Origin: JACCZR01 sp963844805
GTDB lineage: Bacteria; Actinomycetota; Thermoleophilia; Solirubrobacterales; Thermoleophilaceae
Assembly: GCA_963844805.1 (NCBI GenBank)
Contig: CAWJPU010000002.1
Coordinates: 1 to 64,000 of the forward strand
DNA length: 64,000 nucleotides
Direction of reading: 5' to 3'
In this document: piece after piece, positions 56,698 to 64,000 of the stretch
How positions within the stretch are numbered: position 1 is the first letter of the stretch
How the letters are laid out: each line of letters begins with the position of its first letter
Translations under genes and position numbers: made by a program
The notes under the pieces: generated by a model
What the model was told of the DNA's origin: nothing
What the model saw: the letters and a program-made list of their open reading frames with translations, nothing else
The model's database searches: none

Positions 56698-56822
56698 GCA
56701 CCCAGGAGACCACGGCCACGATGGCCGATCTGGTGCTCGGGGGCGCCGAGCGCTACGGCGACAGCACCCTAAGAACAAGAGGGGGCCCCGCCGGTCGCAG
56801 GGCGGCTAACCGCCGTTCTTGA
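56694..56822 (+). pseudogene. Truncated start of an acyl-CoA synthetase
   Basis: The ATG overlapping the previous TGA opens MSTQETTATMADLVLGGAER, continuing YGDST, which matches the usual N-terminus of long-chain acyl-CoA ligases. After about 26 codons (near 56770) the similarity stops and the frame runs into antisense of the clpP 3' end. The rest of the ligase, about 550 codons, is missing. Confidence 0.55.
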
Positions 56823-57427
56823 AGCCGGGGGTCTCCCGGCTGAACTCGGTGGTCTCGATCACGCGGTCGATCAGGCCGTACTCCTGGGCCTGGTCGGCGG
56901 TGAAGAAGCGGTCGCGCTCCATGTCCTCGTGCACCTGCTCGACCGTCAGGCCGGTGTGCTCGGCGTAGATCTCGTCGACCCGCTGGCGGGTGGCCAGGAT
57001 CTCGCGGGCGTGGATCTCGATGTCCGCCGCTTGGCCCTGGAAGCCGGCCGGTGGGCTGGTGAATGAGGATGCGGCTGTTGGGGAGGGCCATGCGCTTGCC
57101 CTTGGCGCCGCCCACCAGCAGCAGCGAGCCCATGCTCATCGCGATCCCGAAGCAGATCGTCTGGACCTGCGGCTTGATGTACTGCATCGTGTCGTAGATC
57201 GCCAGGCCCGCCGAGATCGACCCGCCGGGCGAGTTGATGTACAGCGAGATGTCCTTGTCGGGGTCCTCGGCCTGCAGGTGCAGGAGTTGGGCCACGATCA
57301 GGTTGGCGATCTGGTCGTCGACCTCCTGGCCAAGGAAGACGATCCGCTCGCCCAGCAGCCGGGAGTAGATGTCGTAGGCGCGCTCGCCCCGGGCGCTCTG
57401 CTCGACGACGGTGGGGACCAATGGCAT
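56806..57427 (-). CDS. clpP: ATP-dependent Clp protease proteolytic subunit (one frameshift)
   Basis: A serine protease of about 207 residues that forms the ClpP barrel. DISLYINSPGGSISAGLAIY, catalytic Ser in CFGIAMSMGSLLLVGG, His in NSRILIHQP, and Asp region in ERDRFFTADQAQEYGLIDRV. The frame changes near 57040, with one extra C as read. Divergent from an SRPBCC-ArsR operon. The stop lies in a small GGCGG-TTAG-CCGCC hairpin. Confidence 0.93.
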
Positions 57428-57452
57428 TGCGAGCTTCTCCTCTCGGGTCCTG

Positions 57453-57476
57453 ATGTGCAACTATTCGGTTGCACAT
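57453..57476. promoter_or_regulatory. 24-bp perfect palindrome, ArsR-type operator
   Basis: ATGTGCAAC and GTTGCACAT flank a TATTCG spacer, between clpP and the SRPBCC-arsR operon. Arms of 9 bp and the imperfect -10-like TACAGG next to it fit an ArsR autorepressor site. Confidence 0.6.
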
Positions 57477-57491
57477 TACAGGAGGGCGGAC

Positions 57492-57854
57492 GTGAACAAG
57501 GTTGAACGCGAGATCACTGTGGCAGCCCGGCCGAAGGACGTCTGGCGCGCGCTGACCGACGAGGCCCTGCTGAGCGAGTGGCTGGCGCCCGAGGTCGAGC
57601 TCGACCCCGAGGAGGGCGGCGAGCTGTTCGTTCGCACCGAGGACGGCGAGGAGCGGTGGGGCACGGTGGACGCGGTGGAGGAGGGCCGGCGGCTGGCCTT
57701 CACCTGGGGCGACAGCAGCGTCGAGCTGACCGTGGACGCCGTCAGCGACGGCCGCACCCGCGTGAGGGTGGTCGAGACCGCCGCCTTGCCGGTGGGCGAC
57801 TGGGGCCCGCGCCTGAGCGCACTGGCCTCGGCGAGCGCGCTCGCCTTCGCGTGA
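57492..57854 (+). CDS. SRPBCC/AHSA1-domain protein
   Basis: 120 residues. VNKVEREITVAARPKDVWRA, LSEWLAPEVELDPEEGGELF and GRTRVRVVETA make the helix-grip fold. CAGGAGGG precedes the GTG at 57492. The stop overlaps the arsR GTG. AHSA1-ArsR pairs of this kind are common in Actinomycetota; the ligand is unknown. Intact. Confidence 0.85.
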   Translation: MNKVEREITVAARPKDVWRALTDEALLSEWLAPEVELDPEEGGELFVRTEDGEERWGTVDAVEEGRRLAFTWGDSSVELTVDAVSDGRTRVRVVETAALPVGDWGPRLSALASASALAFA

Positions 57855-58142
57855 ACGACGCCGTCGGGCCCGTCTTCGCCGCGCTGGCCGACGGCACCCG
57901 GCGCCAGGTGGTGCAGACGCTGGCCACCGGCCGCGGCGCCACCGCCACCTCGCTGGCCGCCGAGCTGCCGATGACCCGCCAGGCGGTGGCCAAGCACCTG
58001 GCCGCGCTGCAGCGCGCGGAGCTCGTGCGCTCGGCCCGGCGCGGGCGCGAGACGGTCTACGAGCTGGAGCCCGGGCGCGCTCACCGAGGCGGCCTCGTGG
58101 CTCGCCGCCGTGGGCGGGGAGTGGGACCGACCGCCTGGCTAG
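57851..58142 (+). CDS. ArsR-family winged-helix repressor (one frameshift)
   Basis: About 97 residues: FAALADGTRRQVVQTLA, LAAELPMTRQAVAKHLAALQ (recognition helix), RRGRETVYELEPG. No metal-binding Cys pair, so it probably senses something other than metal. A break near 58080. The TAG shares CTAG with the beta-helix gene. It probably binds the palindrome at 57453. Confidence 0.9.
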
Positions 58143-60376
58143 CGCCTCGGGCGGATGCTCTCGGCCGAGCGCCGGCGGCGGGCCCGGCGCAGCCGCGGGC
58201 CGACGCGCTTGCGCACGGTCCGCTTGTTGCCCGCCGGGTCCTGGACCCGCGCGGCCAGCCGCAGCGACAGCCGGCCGCGGCGCACCAGGAGGCGGCGCAG
58301 CGAGCGCGGCAGGCGCAGCCGCACCGTGCGGCGGTTTCCGGCCTCGACCGTGAACGCGCGCGAGCTGGGCAGCTTGACGAGCCGGCGCGGGCGGCCGCGG
58401 CGCGTGCGGTAGCGCTTCGTGGTCTGGCCGGCGAGGCGGCCGCGGATGCGGAATGAGTTGCCGTTCGCGATCCGCACCGGCAGCGGACCCCGCGAGCGGA
58501 TGCGCCGCGCGGCCAGCGTGATCGTCACGCGGGTGCGCGTGCCGAAGGCCGGCGGCGCGTCCGCGCCTCCGCCGGGGGCCGGCGGGCCGCGCCGGGGCCT
58601 GGCGCTCCACCGCGCCGATGTCCGACGCGTCGCCGAAGTTGGCGACTCCAGGGAGATCCGAGGGCCGGGCGAGGCCGCGCTGGTCGCGGTTGAGGCCGAA
58701 CGCCGCGCCGGCGTCGATCGGCGGGGCTGTTGGCGGCCGGTGCCATGGTGGGAGTGGGGCCACCGTTGTTTCCGAGCGGCCCCAGCAGGGGGTCGCCGGT
58801 CAGCGCCGTGCCCGTGATCGTGGCGCCGCCGAGCGCGCTGCTGCCGCGCACGATGTTGCGCTCGCCGACGGTCGCCGTTGCGGTGCCGAGGTTCGGCGAG
58901 GGGGTGATGAGCGTCGAGCGGTCAGACACCAGTGCGTCGTCGCCGGTGCCCTGGTCGAGGATCGTGTTGCGCAGCGTGACCCGCCCGGTGCGCGCCATGT
59001 TGGCGTCGTAGGCGAGGTTGTAGACCGCCGTGCCCTCGCCGCCGGTGGTGTTCGGCGCCGCCGTGTTGCCCGCCAGCGTCGACCCGGTGGCCGCCAGGTT
59101 GCCGTTGAGGTTGAAGACCGCGCCGCCGAAGCCCTTGGCGACGTCGGTCGAGGGGTTCGCGCCGCCCTGCTCGCCGCCGCGGGCGGTGTTGGCCGCCAGC
59201 GTGGAGTTGCGGATGGTGAGCGAGCCCTGCATGTTGAACACGGCGCCGCCCATGCCCGCGCCGGCGCCGCCGCGCGCAGGGGTCACCGAAGCCGCGGCGC
59301 CGCCGCCGAAGCCGGGCTGGCCGGCGGGGCCGGTGGCGCCGGTGTCGCCCGCGCCGCCGCCGAAGCCGCCGCTTCCGCCGCCCACGAGGCCCCAGCCGCC
59401 GCCGCCGCCGAAGCCGCCTCCGCCGCCGCTGGCGCCCGGGCCGCCCGTGGAGCCGCCGCCGCCGCCGACGCCGCCTCCGCCGCCGCGAGTTGGGGCCGGC
59501 TGCCGCCGCGGCCGAAGTCGCCGCCAGCTGCCGCCGATCAGCGCGCCGGTTCCGTTGCCGTTGCCGCCGCCGCCGCTGCCGTCTCCGGCCGCGACGTTGC
59601 CGCCGCTCACTCCGCCCAGGCCGGTCGCCGGGCCGCCGCCGGGGCTGCCCGAGGAGCCGCCGCCGGGCGCGCCGTTCTCGCCGGTCCGGAAGCCCGCCCC
59701 TCCGCCGGCGCCGCCGCCGACGGGACCGCCGCCTCCGCCCTGGGGAGGATTCGGGAAGGGCCCGCCGCCCATGCCGCCGCCGGAGCTGCCGTTCGAGTTG
59801 ACGCCCAGCCCGCCTCCGCCGTTGCCGCCGACGGTCCCGCCGGCGTCGCCGCCCTGCGCGGTGTTCGCGTGCAGCGTGCTGTTCTCGATCACCAGCTGGC
59901 CCTGGCTGAAGACCGCGCCGCCCAGCCCGGCACCGCCGCCGCCCGCGGTCGCCGAGCCGCCCTCGGCGAGGCCGCCGCGCAGGGTGACGTTGCGCAGCGT
60001 GAGCTTGCCTGCGCCCGGCGTGACGTAGTTCTGCGTGGCGGGCGCGGAGGGGTCCGCGCCCACGAAGAAGAAGCGCTGGGGCGGGGCCGTCGCGGCGCGG
60101 GTGATCGTGGCGCCGTTGCCCTCGATCGTCACGTCGCTGGCGATGGGCGGCAGCCCGGTCTGGCCGTACCAGCCGTTGTCGGGGTTGCTCGAGCTCGTAG
60201 GTGCAGCCGCGGCTCAGCCGGACGACGTCCGGGCCTCCGGCGGTGTTCGCGCTGCGGATGGCGGTCTTCAGCGACTCGGGGTTGCACGAGGCGTCGAAGT
60301 TGGCTGCCGAGGCGGGCGCTGCGGAGGATGCGAGCGCCAGGGCCGAGACGAACACTGCTGCGAGGTAGGGCTTCAT
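58139..60376 (-). CDS. Large Gly-rich right-handed beta-helix exoprotein (frameshifted)
   Basis: About 745 residues. Signal peptide (AAVFVSALALASSAAPASAA) and CNPESLKTAIRSANTAGGPD at the N-terminus, then beta-helix turns of the type LTLRNVTLRGG, LVIENSTLHANTAQGG, LTIRNSTLAANTARGG. Between them is a ~200-residue Gly-rich low-complexity insert. The late GDPLLGPLGNNGGPTPTMAP with AANSPAIDAG matches the choice-of-anchor Q module. The C-terminus is a basic Arg-rich Ig-like block. Breaks near 60190, 59490, 58735 and 58600. It is probably surface-exposed. Confidence 0.75.
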
Positions 60377-60569
60377 GCACCGATCATCGGCGGGCGAAGC
60401 GGCGCTTTCGATGACCCTGAGGGTGGGCCGCCTCACCCGTCGCCGATCAGCGCACGACGCGGTACCTGAGGTGGGTCACGGCGGGTGGAGGGAGATCGAG
60501 ATGTCGAGCGTGAGCTTGGTCATGTGGAGCGTCGAGCGAGCGGCGCATGTTCGACACGATTCGATCAGA

Positions 60570-60575
60570 TAGAGA
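60570..60575 (+). promoter_or_regulatory. -10-like box of the DUF2510 gene
   Basis: TAGAGA ends 6 nt before the ATG at 60582, the same spacing as at dapA. Confidence 0.4.
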
Positions 60576-60581
60576 TTCGCC

Positions 60582-61286
60582 ATGACCTGGTCGCCCGGCT
60601 GGTACCCCGATCCGTGGAACCCCGGCAGCAATCGCTGGTGGGACGGACAGCAGTGGACGCACCAGACGAGTGCCGCGGACCGCCCCGCAGGAGCGCGCAA
60701 GCGACGCGTCTGGCCGTGGCTGGTGGGCGGCGCGCTGCTGCTTCTGCTGATGGCGGGCGGGGCGGTTGCCCTGATAGCGGCCATCGCCTCCGATGACGAG
60801 GAGGTTGCGCGGCCGGCGCGGCCGCAGCGGGCGGTGCCCCCTGACGGGGAGCCCAGGAGCAACCGGCTGCCGCCCGTCGACCTCGGCGAGTCCGTGACGC
60901 TGCGCGATCAGGACGGGCAGCGCGTCCGTGTGACCGTGACCGGCGTGAAGGACCCGGTGCCGCGCGGCGACTACTTCCGCGGGCCCAAGCGCGGCACGCG
61001 CTGGGTCGGCGTGCAGATGCGCTTCCAAGGCGAGGGTCCAGGCGTCTACGACGACAGCGTGTCGAACGGGCTGCGCGTGGCGACCGGCCAGGGCAGCTAC
61101 GAGGCGGACTTCTCGGAGCTCGCGGCGTGCCGGCCGGTGCGCGGCGGCAACCTCAACCTGTCGCCGGGTGAGTCCACCGCGGGCTGCATCGTGATCCCGG
61201 TGCCGCGGGGCGAGGACCCCGAGACGGTGCGCTTCACGCCCTCCAGCGGCTTCTCGCCCGACGTGGGGACCTGGCGCGTCCCCTGA
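60582..61286 (+). CDS. DUF2510 membrane protein with extracytoplasmic DUF4352-like domain
   Basis: 234 residues, intact. N-terminal DUF2510 (GWYPDPWNPGSNRWWDGQQW), one membrane helix (WPWLVGGALLLLLMAGGAVA), a Pro/Arg linker, then a beta-rich domain with ESVTLRDQDGQRVRVTVTGV and two Cys, resembling DUF4352. Many actinobacteria have such proteins; the role is unknown. Confidence 0.78.
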   Translation: MTWSPGWYPDPWNPGSNRWWDGQQWTHQTSAADRPAGARKRRVWPWLVGGALLLLLMAGGAVALIAAIASDDEEVARPARPQRAVPPDGEPRSNRLPPVDLGESVTLRDQDGQRVRVTVTGVKDPVPRGDYFRGPKRGTRWVGVQMRFQGEGPGVYDDSVSNGLRVATGQGSYEADFSELAACRPVRGGNLNLSPGESTAGCIVIPVPRGEDPETVRFTPSSGFSPDVGTWRVP

Positions 61287-61317
61287 CGATCACGCGCTCA
61301 GGTTCACATAAGCGATG

Positions 61318-62973
61318 TTATGAGGCACTCGTTTCGCGTTCTCGGAGCTCGCGCCGCAGCAGCTTCCCCGTGACGGTCTTGGGCAGCTCCTCGACGATCT
61401 CGACCTGGCGCGGGTACTTGTAGGCGGCCATCCGCTCCTTGCAGAACGCGATCAGCTCGTCCGGGCTGACCTCGGCGCGCAGCGACACGAACGCCTTGAC
61501 GCTCTCGCCGCGGTACTCGTCGGGGATGCCGATCACGGCGGCCTCCTTGACGGCGTCGTGCTCGAGCAGGCCGTCCTCGACCTCGCGCGGCCACACCTTG
61601 TAGCCGGCCGCGTTGATCTGGTCCTTGGCGCGGTCCACCAGGTAGAAGAACCCGTCCTCGTCCATGAAGCCGACGTCGCCGGTGCGCAGCTCGCCGCCGG
61701 GCAGGGCGTTCTCGGTCTCCTCGGGCTTCTCCCAATAACCGGGGACAACCTGCGGCCCGCTGGTGCAGATCTCGCCGACCTCGCCGCCCTCGACCTCTTC
61801 GCCGTCGTCGAGGATCCGGACCCTCGTGTTGAAGATCGGGATCCCGACCGCCAGCGCTCCGCTGTCGGGATCGACCGGCGCGCGAGTGCCGAACGGCACC
61901 CCGTGCGACGGCGACGTCGTCTCGGTCAGCCCGTAGATGTTGTGGATGTAGGCGCCGGTGAGCTCCTCGAAGCGCTCCACGATCGCCGGGGCGATCGGTG
62001 CTCCGCCCGAGTAGACCCGCGTCAGCGACGAGAAGTCGCGCGAGTCGGCCGACGGGTCGTTCATCAGCGCCGTGAACACGGTGATCGCACCGACGGTGAA
62101 AGTGCACCGGTGACGCTCGATCAGGTCGAGAGTGGCCGCCGGCTCGAACCGGAAGCCCAGCACCAGCGGCATGCGGGTCAGCACGCAGACCGCGATGTGG
62201 CCCACGAGCCCGGTTATGTGAAACAGGGGGGCGACGCCCAGGCAGACGTCGTCCTCCCCCAGCCCGATCCAGTCCCGGTAGGCCTGGGCGTTGAAGGTCA
62301 CGTTGGCGTGCGTGTTCATCGCGCCCTTGGGCGGGCCGGTGGTGCCCGAGGTGTAGGTGAGGAACGCGATGTCGTCGCCCGCGAGCTCGACCGGCTCGGG
62401 CCGCTCTCCGGCGTGGCGCTCGGCCAGCTCGAGCAGGTCGTGGGTCCCCGAAGGCCGATCGCGCCGCGAGTCGCCCAGCGGCGCGGGCGGGTCGCCGTCG
62501 ACGAAGTCCAGCTCGGAGGTCGTGACCACCTCCTGCACCGGGCTGTCGCCCACGGTGTCGGCCGCGACCGAGTGGTACAGCGACTCCAGGCAGACGAGCA
62601 CCTTCGAGCCCGAGTCGTCGAGCAGCTCGCCCAGCTCGCGGCCCTTGTACATCGGGTTGGCCGACACGAGGATCGCGCCGAGCTTCCAGGCCGCGACCAT
62701 CGTGATCAGGAACTGCGGCACGTTCTGCATGTAGGCGGCCACCCGGTCGCCGCGCTCCACGCCCAGCTCCTTCAGCCCCAGCGCCAGGCCGTCGCTCAGG
62801 CGTCCGGCCTCGGCGAAGCTCAGCGAGGTGTCGAAGTACTGCACGGCCGTGCGGTCGCCGGCCGCCTCCACCGCGGCGTCGAACATCGCGAGCGCGCTGG
62901 TGAACTCGGGCTCGATCTCGGCCGGCTTGTCGCCGTAGAGCGCCAGCCAGGGCTTGTCGTCGTAGATCCCCAT
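61318..62973 (-). CDS. Long-chain acyl-CoA synthetase (AMP-dependent ligase)
   Basis: 551 residues, intact. P-loop-like YTSGTTGPPKGAMNTHANVT, IYGLTETTSPS, then GELRTGDVGFMDEDGFFYLV and the C-terminal Lys in LPKTVTGKLLRRELR. It should activate fatty or aromatic carboxylates to acyl-CoA through an adenylate. It is followed on the same strand order by the cyclase-family gene 9 bp upstream, so they are an operon. A related ligase start is truncated at 56694. Confidence 0.93.
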   Translation of the reverse strand: MGIYDDKPWLALYGDKPAEIEPEFTSALAMFDAAVEAAGDRTAVQYFDTSLSFAEAGRLSDGLALGLKELGVERGDRVAAYMQNVPQFLITMVAAWKLGAILVSANPMYKGRELGELLDDSGSKVLVCLESLYHSVAADTVGDSPVQEVVTTSELDFVDGDPPAPLGDSRRDRPSGTHDLLELAERHAGERPEPVELAGDDIAFLTYTSGTTGPPKGAMNTHANVTFNAQAYRDWIGLGEDDVCLGVAPLFHITGLVGHIAVCVLTRMPLVLGFRFEPAATLDLIERHRCTFTVGAITVFTALMNDPSADSRDFSSLTRVYSGGAPIAPAIVERFEELTGAYIHNIYGLTETTSPSHGVPFGTRAPVDPDSGALAVGIPIFNTRVRILDDGEEVEGGEVGEICTSGPQVVPGYWEKPEETENALPGGELRTGDVGFMDEDGFFYLVDRAKDQINAAGYKVWPREVEDGLLEHDAVKEAAVIGIPDEYRGESVKAFVSLRAEVSPDELIAFCKERMAAYKYPRQVEIVEELPKTVTGKLLRRELRERETSAS

Positions 62974-62982
62974 GACCGCCTC

Positions 62983-63909
62983 TCAGATCACTGCCACCGG
63001 CGCCGCCATCGCCCCGGTAGAGCCCTTTGACTTCTGCGGCGTGAGGCAGAACAGGAACTCCGAGCGCCCGGTCTCGAGGAGCTCCTGCGTCTTGATGTTC
63101 TCCAGGATGTGCGTGCCGGCCTCGGCAAGCAGGTGCTGGTGGACGGCGAAGATCGCCTCCTCGCGCTCGAAGGGGATCACCTCGAAGGCCCAGTTGTCGG
63201 CGCCGACCAGCGACACGCGCCGCTCGGTGAGCCAGTGGGCCGCGTCCCAGCCCGCGCCCGGCTCGACCTCCTCGTACTCGTGGATGTCCTGGTCCCACTT
63301 GACGCCCCAGCCGGTGTGCAGGAGGGCCACGTCGCCGGGCCGGACCTCGACCCCCTGGTTCGCGCAGGCCTTCTCGAGGTCGTCCGGCGTGATCACATGG
63401 CCGCCCTGCAGCTGCTCGGTCCCGACCACGTCGGCGATGTTGAGCAGCACGCCGCGGCAGATCCAGGGCGTCATCGTCTCGGTGCCGAACTTCGTGAGCC
63501 CCTTGGGCGTGTAGAAGTCCTTGTAGTGGTGGCCGTTGTAGAAGTGGCCGTTGATGCCGACGTGCCCGAGGCCGTCCACGTGACAGCCGATGTGGTAGGT
63601 GCCCGTGACCTGCTCCTCGAAGTAGGTCATGTCGCTGCCGCCGGGCCCCATGCGGGTCTCGTGCAGGGTCCCGTGGGCGAGCACGTTCTGCTTCCAGAAG
63701 CGAGGCGGGAATGCGGGCACGTCCTCGGTGAGGAGCTGCGCGAGCTCGATCTTGCGCCCTTCCTGCGGTAGCCGCAGTGCCTCGAGCGTCCGTTCGGAGG
63801 TCAGCTCGTTGGCGGCGCCGATGAGGTCGTCCGGTCCGTAGCGAGAGGGCCACCACTGCGGGCTCTGGGCCCCGTTTCCGTCGTAGGCGCCAGGTCCGTC
63901 GTCGGGCAT
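62983..63909 (-). CDS. Cyclase family protein (kynurenine formamidase-like metal hydrolase)
   Basis: 308 residues, intact. The metal-binding HxGxHxDxxxH pattern appears as YHIGCHVDGLGHVG; VRPGDVALLHTGW and SLVGADNWAFEVIPFE are further family marks. Proteins of this cyclase/KynB-like family hydrolyse cyclic or formyl amides and esters with a divalent metal. Its operon partner is the acyl-CoA synthetase, which suggests a catabolic unit; the substrate is unknown. Confidence 0.85.
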   Translation of the reverse strand: MPDDGPGAYDGNGAQSPQWWPSRYGPDDLIGAANELTSERTLEALRLPQEGRKIELAQLLTEDVPAFPPRFWKQNVLAHGTLHETRMGPGGSDMTYFEEQVTGTYHIGCHVDGLGHVGINGHFYNGHHYKDFYTPKGLTKFGTETMTPWICRGVLLNIADVVGTEQLQGGHVITPDDLEKACANQGVEVRPGDVALLHTGWGVKWDQDIHEYEEVEPGAGWDAAHWLTERRVSLVGADNWAFEVIPFEREEAIFAVHQHLLAEAGTHILENIKTQELLETGRSEFLFCLTPQKSKGSTGAMAAPVAVI

Positions 63910-64000
63910 GCGATGCCTCCCGTTCTCGCTTTCTCCTCTTCCCCGCGCCCGGGTGGGGCGCTAATTGGATCTGTTCCCGGTTCGGGCCCCTTCCATCCCC

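Noticed and set aside
56771..56820. Attachment site or long inverted repeat flanked by AAGAAC/GTTCTT
   Set aside because: Only 6-bp arms about 38 bp apart, with no integrase in the window; chance is sufficient.
58922..60436. An Arg-rich 504-codon minus-strand frame overlapping the beta-helix gene
   Set aside because: Its first ~60 codons contain the real signal peptide, and the remainder is an out-of-frame reading of the Gly-rich insert.
1..64000. CRISPR arrays, tRNA or rRNA genes, replication origin
   Set aside because: No regularly spaced repeats, no tRNA cloverleaf with a T-loop consensus, no rRNA blocks and no DnaA-box cluster were seen by eye on either strand.

Overview
The window is about 70% GC, densely packed, and full of GTG starts and 1-4 nt stop/start overlaps. 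MurT/GatD, DUF3052, DUF2510, RNase J plus RNase Y, a RodZ-like HTH protein and the LL-DAP aminotransferase route indicate an Actinomycetota genome, most likely class Thermoleophilia (Solirubrobacterales-like). The phylum is a firm inference and the class a moderate one. Many housekeeping genes (rpsO, ftsK, cinA, rny, miaB, hflX, dut, clpP) are broken by single-base indels, mostly lost G or C. This looks like noisy sequence or assembly rather than gene decay, so broken genes are annotated over their full inferred span.

Layout. 1-10.4 kb: ribF end, rpsO, a peroxiredoxin, a DsbA-like protein, pnp, an M16 peptidase, dapB, DUF3052, dapA and rnj. 10.4-13.1 kb (minus): an MBL-like protein and a two-component system. 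13.2-20.7 kb: ftsK, an HTH/RodZ-like gene, cinA, thpR, a GNAT, recA and recX. 20.7-22.1 kb (minus): an accessory insert between recX and rny with two paralogous small Cys/Asp-tailed peptides followed by an ATP-grasp peptide-maturase-like gene. 22.4-27.2 kb: rny, two SRPBCC proteins, miaB and miaA. 27.2-34.8 kb: a membrane protein, a penicillin-acylase-family hydrolase, an LVIVD-repeat protein, dapF, dapL and a DUF429-like gene.

34.8-41.8 kb: two NAD-dependent epimerases, hflX, dut and a cyclase-AAA-TPR protein. 41.9-46.8 kb (minus): a tightly overlapping operon with a class II amidotransferase, a gamma-glutamylcyclotransferase-like protein, a lipid kinase, MurT, a methyltransferase and GatD (lipid II amidation). 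46.8-53.1 kb: an ATL-like protein, a phosphatase-like protein, a secreted protein, an intergenic region with RNA-like structure, DUF2103, a HAD phosphatase, a cyclophilin, a thioredoxin-TPR protein, an OsmC remnant and a DivIVA-like coiled coil. 53.2-57.4 kb: a cyclase-P450-TetR operon behind a palindromic operator, an acyltransferase, a truncated ligase start and clpP. 57.4-64 kb: an SRPBCC-ArsR pair with a perfect operator, a Gly-rich beta-helix exoprotein, a DUF2510 protein, an acyl-CoA synthetase and a cyclase-family hydrolase.

Functional links: dapA, dapB, dapL and dapF lie in one window and outline the aminotransferase route to meso-DAP, although this DapF has Ser at both catalytic Cys positions. 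The strongest candidate for a new system is the peptide pair plus ATP-grasp gene at 20.7-22.1 kb. Wider patterns are start codons placed 6-9 nt after TANNNT-like boxes (leaderless or near-leaderless mRNAs) and six convergent gene pairs whose two stop codons share one CTAG. No tRNA, rRNA, CRISPR array or intact insertion sequence was recognised.
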